The translations under genes were made by a program, and so were the position numbers. The notes beneath the pieces are model-generated. The model did no database searches. It saw nothing but the letters and a program-made list of their open reading frames with translations, and was not told the DNA's origin. Shown here piece by piece: positions 54,054 to 64,000 of a DNA stretch of 64,000 bases (positions within the stretch are counted from its first letter, which is position 1; each line of letters begins with the position of its first letter). The DNA is from Actinomycetospora lutea. GTDB taxonomy: Bacteria > Actinomycetota > Actinomycetes > Mycobacteriales > Pseudonocardiaceae. Location of the stretch: positions 1-64,000 of the forward strand of contig NZ_JAQZAL010000008.1 of NCBI RefSeq assembly GCF_028737205.1. Reading direction: 5' to 3'.

Positions 54054-54179
54054 GTGGACCCCCTGGCCGCCGCGTCGCTCGACCCCACCGGCGGGACGCT
54101 CGGCACGATCGTGGCGCTGCTCGGCCTGGTCGCGGCGCTCGTGGTGCTCCTGCGCTGGTGGTTCCAGAACCGGCGCTAG
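54054..54179 (+). CDS. Small single-pass membrane protein (41 aa)
   Basis: GTG 54054 opens a 41-residue frame with one helix, GTLGTIVALLGLVAALVVLL, flanked by an acidic/polar start (VDPLAAASLDPTGG) and a WWFQNRR basic end, i.e. N-out/C-in. It has good codon bias. Divergent from DUF3046. Such small hydrophobic proteins are often missed; function unknown. Confidence 0.6.
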   Translation: MDPLAAASLDPTGGTLGTIVALLGLVAALVVLLRWWFQNRR

Positions 54180-54180
54180 G

Positions 54181-54203
54181 CCCTACGGCAAGGTGCCGCA
54201 GGG
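54181..54203. terminator. Terminator-like hairpin, 10-bp stem
   Basis: CCCTACGGCA and TGCCGCAGGG pair with one mismatch around AGG, 1 nt after the small membrane protein stop and before the convergent Sap/GAP gene. Confidence 0.6.
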
Positions 54204-54280
54204 TCGGCCAGGAGTCCTCCCCGGGCGCGAGCGCCTGGTCGGTCGCGAGCCACCGGGCCCACCGCCCGACGGCGACAGCC

Positions 54281-54970
54281 TCACCCCAGGAGGCCGTTGA
54301 GCGCCTTGCCCACGAGGTAGAGGCCCACCGCGCCGACGAGCAGTCCGAGCAGCACCCGGGAGTTGGCCCGGCCCCACGCGTGCGCCGACCGCACGAGCTC
54401 GAGCGTGCGGTCGGGCCGCAGCACCAGCAGGACGAGGGCGGCGACCGGCGCGGCGAAGCGCAGCAGCGTGTACACCGTGACCTGCGCGATCCCGTCCACC
54501 GCGCTCGGGTGGGTCTGCAGGATCGCGACGAGCGCGGCCAGGTAGTAGAGCCCGGGCAGGTTCGTCACGAACCCGGCCGCGATCGCCATCGGCACCGTGG
54601 GCGCCCGCAGCCGGCGGTCGAGGGCCTCGGGCAGGACGGTGCTGCGCTCGCGGCGCCCCCGCCGCCCCCGCCCGGGGCGGCGCAGCCGCAGCCGGCGCCC
54701 GGCGAGGCGCAGGATCGCCCACACCACCGCGACGACACCGAGCACGAGGTCGACCCACAGGCGCCCGGCGGTGGTCTCCGACGCCCGGGTGCTCGTGTGC
54801 AGCCAGGTCACCACGACGATCCCGACGGCGAGGGTGACCACGGCACCGGCCAGGACGTAGGCGACGAGCAGGCGCCGCGCGCGATCGGAGAGCAGGAGCG
54901 CGTAGACGATCGCGAGCGTCACCCCGCGCACGGCGCTGAGCAGCCCGAGGATCAGGGCCTCGGGGCTCAC
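54281..54970 (-). CDS. Sap/GAP family membrane protein
   Basis: A 229-residue protein with six predicted helices. It matches the Sap (sulfolipid-1-addressing, GPL-addressing) family of actinobacteria, which resembles LysE-type exporters: VRGVTLAIVYALLLSDRARR, AGFVTNLPGLYYLAALVAIL and LGLLVGAVGLYLVGKAL. A basic loop (about residues 92-110) lies between helices 3 and 4. It may help export a lipid or small molecule. GTG 54970; the patatin stop is 19 nt upstream, so the two may form an operon. Confidence 0.72.
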   Translation of the reverse strand: MSPEALILGLLSAVRGVTLAIVYALLLSDRARRLLVAYVLAGAVVTLAVGIVVVTWLHTSTRASETTAGRLWVDLVLGVVAVVWAILRLAGRRLRLRRPGRGRRGRRERSTVLPEALDRRLRAPTVPMAIAAGFVTNLPGLYYLAALVAILQTHPSAVDGIAQVTVYTLLRFAAPVAALVLLVLRPDRTLELVRSAHAWGRANSRVLLGLLVGAVGLYLVGKALNGLLG

Positions 54971-54989
54971 GCGGACCCCGCGCGATCGC

Positions 54990-56237
54990 TCACCGCTCGT
55001 CCTCGGGCACCGCGCCCAGGTGCAGCGCGACCAGGCGTGCGCCGGCGAACGACGCGGACAGGAGGGCCGGCCCGGCGTCGCGCACGTCCACCCGCCAGGT
55101 GACGTCCTCGCCGACCAGCTCCTTGCGCGTCACGTCGCGGGTCACGGCGGTCGCGAGCAGGACCGCGACGTCGTCGGTCACGCGGCCGAACGGCGCCTCG
55201 ACCTCGAGCCGGGCGCCCGCGAGCAGCGCGCGCAGCTCCTCGACGTCCGACGACCACGCGCGCTCGAACCGCAGCCCCGCCAGGAAGACGTCGGCCTGCT
55301 CCCCGCCGCGGCGGCGCAGGTCGCGCAGGAACGCGACGTCGCGGTTGACCTTGGACGCGGCGCCGAGCAGGCCGGTGACGACCGAGCGCGAGAGCTCGAG
55401 CACCCGGACCGCGACCTGCCGGTACCCGCTGGCCGCGGTCAGCGTGCCGGCCGCGAGGAGCTGGTCGATCTTCTCGATCGAGGCGAGCTCCTGGTAGAGG
55501 GACAGGTTGCCGGCGAGCTCGTTGCGCCGGTCGGCGATGTCGAGGGTGGTGCGGGGCTCGTCGTCGCGCCGCGTCGGGTTGATCTGCACGACCCACAGCT
55601 CGTCGGGGTCGTCGTCGAGCAGCGGGGCCACCGGCGGGTTCTGCGAGAACAGCCCGTCCCAGTAGGCGCCGCCGTCGACGTGGACGGCGCGGAACAGGGT
55701 GGGGATCGCGGCCGAGGCGAGCACGGTGTCGGCGGTGATCACGTCGCGGCGGCTGTCGAACGCCCGGAACGCGCCGCTGCGCACGTCGACGGCGCCGAGC
55801 ACGAGGCGCGGCCGGCGGGCGGCGGTGTCGGGGAGCTCGGCGGCGAGCGCGTCGAAGTCGACGTGGCGGCGCAGGAGCCGGCGGAACTCCTCGCGGCCGT
55901 CGAACGGGGGCGGCACGAGGTACGGGTTCAGCGGTGGCGCGAGGCCGACGCTCTGGGCGAGGCCCGCACCGACGAGCACGGCGTTGCCGAGGCGCTCGAC
56001 CGGTCGGCGCGCCGCGTTGTCCTCCCAGAAGGCCTCGAGCGCCGCCGGGACGTCGGCGAGCCGGCCCGCGCGCAGCGCCGACCACGTGAGCAGCGCGTTG
56101 ATCGCCCCGCCCGAGGTGCCGCTGACCGCGACGACCTCGTGCCCGTCGAGGGCGCCGGCCTCGACCCAGCGGGCCACGACGCCGGCGGTGAACGCCGTGT
56201 GGCTGCCCCCACCCTGGAAGGCCAGCGCGATCCGCAC
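54990..56237 (-). CDS. Patatin-like phospholipase (second)
   Basis: A 415-residue patatin-fold acyl hydrolase. ALAFQGGGSHTAFTAGVV gives the oxyanion loop, GTSGGAINALL the nucleophile serine (about residue 42) and VDGGAYWDGLFSQNPPV the catalytic aspartate. The C-terminal ~110 residues form an extra region of unknown role after FERAWSSDVEELRALL. No signal peptide. It precedes a Sap/GAP-type membrane protein gene on the same strand, suggesting a lipid-related pair. Divergent from lhr. Confidence 0.87.
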   Translation of the reverse strand: MRIALAFQGGGSHTAFTAGVVARWVEAGALDGHEVVAVSGTSGGAINALLTWSALRAGRLADVPAALEAFWEDNAARRPVERLGNAVLVGAGLAQSVGLAPPLNPYLVPPPFDGREEFRRLLRRHVDFDALAAELPDTAARRPRLVLGAVDVRSGAFRAFDSRRDVITADTVLASAAIPTLFRAVHVDGGAYWDGLFSQNPPVAPLLDDDPDELWVVQINPTRRDDEPRTTLDIADRRNELAGNLSLYQELASIEKIDQLLAAGTLTAASGYRQVAVRVLELSRSVVTGLLGAASKVNRDVAFLRDLRRRGGEQADVFLAGLRFERAWSSDVEELRALLAGARLEVEAPFGRVTDDVAVLLATAVTRDVTRKELVGEDVTWRVDVRDAGPALLSASFAGARLVALHLGAVPEDER

Positions 56238-56343
56238 CCGGCCACGCTAGTGAGCGCCCGGACGCCGAGGAAGGGCGCCGCGCCGTGATCGCCCCGGTCG
56301 CGCTCGACGCGTCGTTGTCGGGGGTCGGGGGCACCATGGTGCC

Positions 56344-61224
<4,881 letters not shown>

Positions 61225-61321
61225 CCCTCCCCGCGCGGCCCCGCGCCACCCACGGCAGGCTGGACACCGCACTACACCGTCCCGGCCCGACCGGCAGTCG
61301 ATCGACGACCTGGGGAGAGCG

Positions 61322-62302
61322 ATGGCGCTGGCGTGCCCGACGTGTCAGGAGTCCGCCGCCGAGTACCTCGGCATGGCCGACGACGGCCGCAACATGATGC
61401 GCTGCACGAGCTGCGGGCACGAATGGGTCCTCGGGGCCAAGCCGGTGTCCCCGCGGGCGATCAGCCAGACCACGCGCTCGCGCAGCACGAGCTCCGCCGC
61501 CAAGAAGCCGACCACGACGAGCCGACCCCCGACACGCTCGTCCGCCTCGGTGACCCGCTCGGCGGGCCGGACCTCCGGCACCCGCGGTCCGGTGCAGCAG
61601 CGGGAGCGCCGACCGCTCGAGGACGTCGAGACCGCGCGGGCGCGCTTCACGGCGACGGCGGACATGGTGCCGCCCGAGCGCTGGCGGATCATCGAGGCGC
61701 TGCGCCGCGAGTTCCTCGCCGACTTCCCGCACCCCGACGAGGAGGCCGGCCGCTACCGCGACGTGTACCGGCAGGCGTTCGAGGCCGACGCGCTCCCCTA
61801 CACCACACCCGTCGCGCTGAAGGACTTCGCGAACAGCAAGGTCGTCGCCCGGCCCGGGAACATGAGCCGGTTCAACGACGAGTGGCGGGCGCTCGGCAAC
61901 GTGCGCGCCGCCGAGGCGTTCCGCGGCGTCGTCGACCACCTGCTGCGCGGCGAGGACCCGCCCGCGCCCGAGGACCGGCTCACCGAGCTGATCACCTCCG
62001 ACGAGGCGCCGGCGATGCCCGGGTTCCGCGAGGCGATGCTGACCCGCGTGCTGTGCATCGCCGAGCCGGAGCGCTTCCTGCCGATCCTGATCTACACGAG
62101 CCCGGCGGGCGGCAAGCGCGAGATCGCCCGCCAGGTGTTCGGCCTCGAGCTGCCGGCCCCGGAGACGACCTCACAGACGATCGGGCGGCTCGCCTACTGG
62201 AGCAACGACCTGCTGGTCGAGCTGATCGGGCGCCGCTTCGTCGACCTCGACCACGCCCGCCAGTTCCTGTGGTGGGTCAAGGACCATCCCGACCTGACGT
62301 GA
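61322..62302 (+). CDS. Zinc-ribbon protein with an uncharacterised C-terminal domain
   Basis: A 326-residue protein of unknown function. Residues 5-35 form a zinc ribbon (CPTCQ ... MMRCTSCGHEW). Residues about 45-100 are a Ser/Thr/Arg/Lys-rich disordered linker. The remaining ~220 residues are a compact helical domain with VETARARFTATADMVPPERW, ALKDFANSKVVARPGNMSRF and EPERFLPILIYTSPAGGKRE. The last segment faintly resembles N-terminal domains found with McrB-type AAA+ restriction subunits, but no AAA or nuclease domain is present. ATG 61322 follows GGGGAGAG. It follows lhr by 97 nt on the same strand. Confidence 0.6.
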   Translation: MALACPTCQESAAEYLGMADDGRNMMRCTSCGHEWVLGAKPVSPRAISQTTRSRSTSSAAKKPTTTSRPPTRSSASVTRSAGRTSGTRGPVQQRERRPLEDVETARARFTATADMVPPERWRIIEALRREFLADFPHPDEEAGRYRDVYRQAFEADALPYTTPVALKDFANSKVVARPGNMSRFNDEWRALGNVRAAEAFRGVVDHLLRGEDPPAPEDRLTELITSDEAPAMPGFREAMLTRVLCIAEPERFLPILIYTSPAGGKREIARQVFGLELPAPETTSQTIGRLAYWSNDLLVELIGRRFVDLDHARQFLWWVKDHPDLT

Positions 62303-63737
62303 CCCGCGCGAGCTTCGACCGCCGCCGGCCGTAGACCAGGTAGATCACCAGGCCGAGCAGGAACCAGAGCGCGAAGCGCAGCCACGTCACGGGGTCGAGG
62401 AACGTGATCAGCCAGAGCGAGAAGACCACCCCGATGATCGGCACCACGGGCATGCCCGGGCAGCGGAACGAGCGCGGCAGGTCGGGGCGGCGGTAGCGCA
62501 GGACGACCACGGCGATGCACACGACGACGAAGGCCAGCAGGATGCCGATGTTCGTCAGCTCCGCGGCCTCGCCGATCGGCAGGAAGCCCGCGATGAGGGC
62601 GGCGGCGACGCCGAGCACCCACGTGATGCGGTTGGGCACCTGGTGCTTCTCGCTGGTGCGCCCGAACCACGCCGGCAGCAGCCCGTCGCGGCTCATCGCG
62701 TAGCCGACCCGCGTGGCGCCCATGAGGAAGGTGAACAGCACGGTCAGGATGCCGAGGATCGCCCCGATGGCGATCACCAGCCCGACCAGCGGGAGCCCGA
62801 CGTCGGCGAAGGCGCTGGAGAACGCGGCCTCGCTGTCGATGCGCGTGTAGTCGACCATCCCGGTCAGCACGAGGCAGGCCAGCACGTAGAGCACCATCGA
62901 GATCGCCAGCGAGTACAGGATCGCCCGGGGCATGTGCTTCTGGGAGTCCTGCGACTCCTCGGCCGCGGTGCTCATCGCGTCGTAGCCGAACACCGCGAAG
63001 AACACCGTCGCGGCGCCGGTGAAGATCCCGGCGAGGCCGAACGGCGCGAACGGGCTGTAGTTGCCGGCGTCGATGTGGAAGGCGCCGACCACGATCACCA
63101 GCAGCACCACGGCGACCTTGAGGTATACCAGCGCGGTCTCGGTGCGCGCCGCGTTGCGCATCCCGCGGTTGAGCACCCAGGCGATGAGCAGGCACAGCAG
63201 CATCGCGAACAGGTCGACCTTGTGCGTGCCCGCCGGGACGCCGTCCGACTCGGTCCCCGGCGCGCCGAGCATCCACCCCGGCAGCTCGAGGCCCAGGAAG
63301 CCGAGCAGGTCGTTGAAGTAGCCGGAGATGCCGATCGCGACGACGGCGACGATCGCCGTGTACTCGAGCAGCAGGTCCCAGCCGATCAACCAGCCCACGA
63401 GCTCGCCGAGCACCACGTAGCCGTAGGTGTAGGCCGACCCGGCGCGCGGGATGAGCCCGGCGAACTCGGCGTAGGAGAACGCGGCGGCCGCGCTGGCGAC
63501 CCCGGCGACGAGGAACGAGATCAGCACCGCGGGCCCGGCGGTCTCGTGCGCCACCTGCCCGGCGAGCGAGAAGATGCCGGCACCGATGATGCCGCCGACC
63601 CCGATCGCGGTGAGCTGGCGCAGGCTCAGCGTCTTCGCGAGCCCGGTGCCGCCGTCGGGCCCCTGCTCGATGTCCTCGACGGGCTTGCGCCGGAGCAGGG
63701 CGGCCGCGAACCCCGGGCGCGACGGCGTGGACGTCAT
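62277..63737 (-). CDS. APC family amino acid permease (CAT-type)
   Basis: A 486-residue permease with 12 or more helices. Helix 1 has LTAIGVGGIIGAGIFSLAG, the APC substrate motif, and FFAVFGYDAMSTAAEES is helix 6; VLFTFLMGATRVGYAMSRDGLLP is the CAT-type loop. Similar to cationic amino acid transporters (YfnA/RocE-like). Substrate uncertain. ATG 63737 (MTSTPSRPG) is chosen. The 3' end overlaps the convergent zinc-ribbon gene by 26 nt. Confidence 0.9.
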   Translation of the reverse strand: MTSTPSRPGFAAALLRRKPVEDIEQGPDGGTGLAKTLSLRQLTAIGVGGIIGAGIFSLAGQVAHETAGPAVLISFLVAGVASAAAAFSYAEFAGLIPRAGSAYTYGYVVLGELVGWLIGWDLLLEYTAIVAVVAIGISGYFNDLLGFLGLELPGWMLGAPGTESDGVPAGTHKVDLFAMLLCLLIAWVLNRGMRNAARTETALVYLKVAVVLLVIVVGAFHIDAGNYSPFAPFGLAGIFTGAATVFFAVFGYDAMSTAAEESQDSQKHMPRAILYSLAISMVLYVLACLVLTGMVDYTRIDSEAAFSSAFADVGLPLVGLVIAIGAILGILTVLFTFLMGATRVGYAMSRDGLLPAWFGRTSEKHQVPNRITWVLGVAAALIAGFLPIGEAAELTNIGILLAFVVVCIAVVVLRYRRPDLPRSFRCPGMPVVPIIGVVFSLWLITFLDPVTWLRFALWFLLGLVIYLVYGRRRSKLARVTSGRDGP

Positions 63738-63851
63738 CGCCCCATCCTGCGGTGTCGCAGCGTCACGGACCACACACAGAATTCACACGGGGCCGGTGAT
63801 CGACAGGGGTCCGGGTGCCGGACACCGCGTTCGCGGCGACCCCAGCGGCGC

Positions 63852-64000
63852 TCAGGAGGCGATGACGACCAGACCGTGGGCGACGATCGCGACGACGGCC
63901 GCGAGGCAGACGACCGCGACGGCGGTGCCGGCGCGCGGGCCGAGGCTCGGTGCGCCGTCGTCCGGTCCGCCGGGCCGGGGGTGTTCTCGGGCCGAGAGGC
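63852..64000 (-). CDS. C-terminal end of a membrane protein, cut by window edge
   Basis: An open minus-strand frame enters from the right edge and stops at 63852. The visible 48 residues end in one hydrophobic helix, TAVAVVCLAAVVAIVAHGLV, after a Pro/Gly/Arg-rich stretch. Nothing more can be said of its function. It would lie upstream of the APC permease on the same strand. Confidence 0.55.
   Translation of the reverse strand, partial: LSAREHPRPGGPDDGAPSLGPRAGTAVAVVCLAAVVAIVAHGLVVIAS

Overview
The window is 64 kb of very G+C-rich actinobacterial chromosome. GTG starts, 4-nt stop/start overlaps and strong third-position GC bias are typical, so nearly every gene has a long antisense shadow frame. 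The gene order nrdJ-nrdR-(LysM/DivS-like)-lexA ... hflX-dapF ... miaA-DUF349-small membrane protein-miaB ... recX-recA-DUF3046 matches the recA-lexA neighbourhood of mycobacteria (Rv2718c-Rv2738c) and streptomycetes. A Pseudonocardiaceae-type host is my best guess; genus cannot be fixed from the sequence alone.

Layout. 1-8.3 kb: a transposase fragment cut by the window edge, a DUF4192 protein, soluble transhydrogenase (sthA), kynureninase, an Rv2629/eRF1-like protein, a split class I fumarase, and a dienelactone hydrolase coupled to a DUF6295-type protein. 8.4-19.2 kb: a PadR regulator, an S9 peptidase, a GNAT, a VOC protein divergent from a TetR regulator, a degraded alpha/beta hydrolase, two minus-strand units (patatin-CynX-like MFS; PEP synthase-phytase-like lipoprotein). 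19.2-21.8 kb: a tightly coupled nucleotidyltransferase/HipA-like kinase/DUF3037 operon and an EEP hydrolase. 22-27.5 kb: the nrdRJ and lexA/LysM SOS block. 27.4-38.5 kb: propeller-like protein, hflX, dapF, a TetR-DHA2 pair, miaA, DUF349, miaB. 38.5-47.7 kb: APC permease, TAXI lipoprotein facing an OmpR-type two-component system, a gluABCD-type ABC importer. 47.8-54 kb: Sdh1-type succinate dehydrogenase, recX, recA, DUF3046. 54-64 kb: Sap/GAP membrane protein, patatin, the large helicase Lhr, a zinc-ribbon protein, a second APC permease and a partial membrane protein.

Regulation visible in the DNA: SOS boxes lie before lexA, before recA, and, as a perfect 32-bp palindrome made of two abutting boxes, before the LysM/DivS-like gene. 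Two NrdR-like boxes 32 bp apart precede nrdRJ. Operator-like dyads precede the PadR gene and the VOC/TetR pair, with a weaker candidate at the other TetR gene. Perfect long-stem hairpins separate convergent genes at 4.4, 11.3, 21.9 and 47.8 kb.

Most unusual: (1) a family of about 26-35 bp repeats, ten copies seen, lying inside reading frames and nearly always at the termini or linkers of otherwise conserved proteins (DUF4192, KynU, DUF3037, MiaA, MiaB twice, SdhA, Lhr three times); (2) the nucleotidyltransferase/HipA-like kinase/DUF3037 operon; (3) an alpha/beta hydrolase pseudogene carrying a 43-bp in-place micro-inversion bounded by AGGT/ACCT; (4) a zinc-ribbon protein with a C-terminal domain faintly like McrB-associated N-terminal domains; (5) a fumarase alpha subunit whose usual CPP cysteine reads SPP. 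No tRNA, rRNA, CRISPR array, prophage or plasmid functions were seen.
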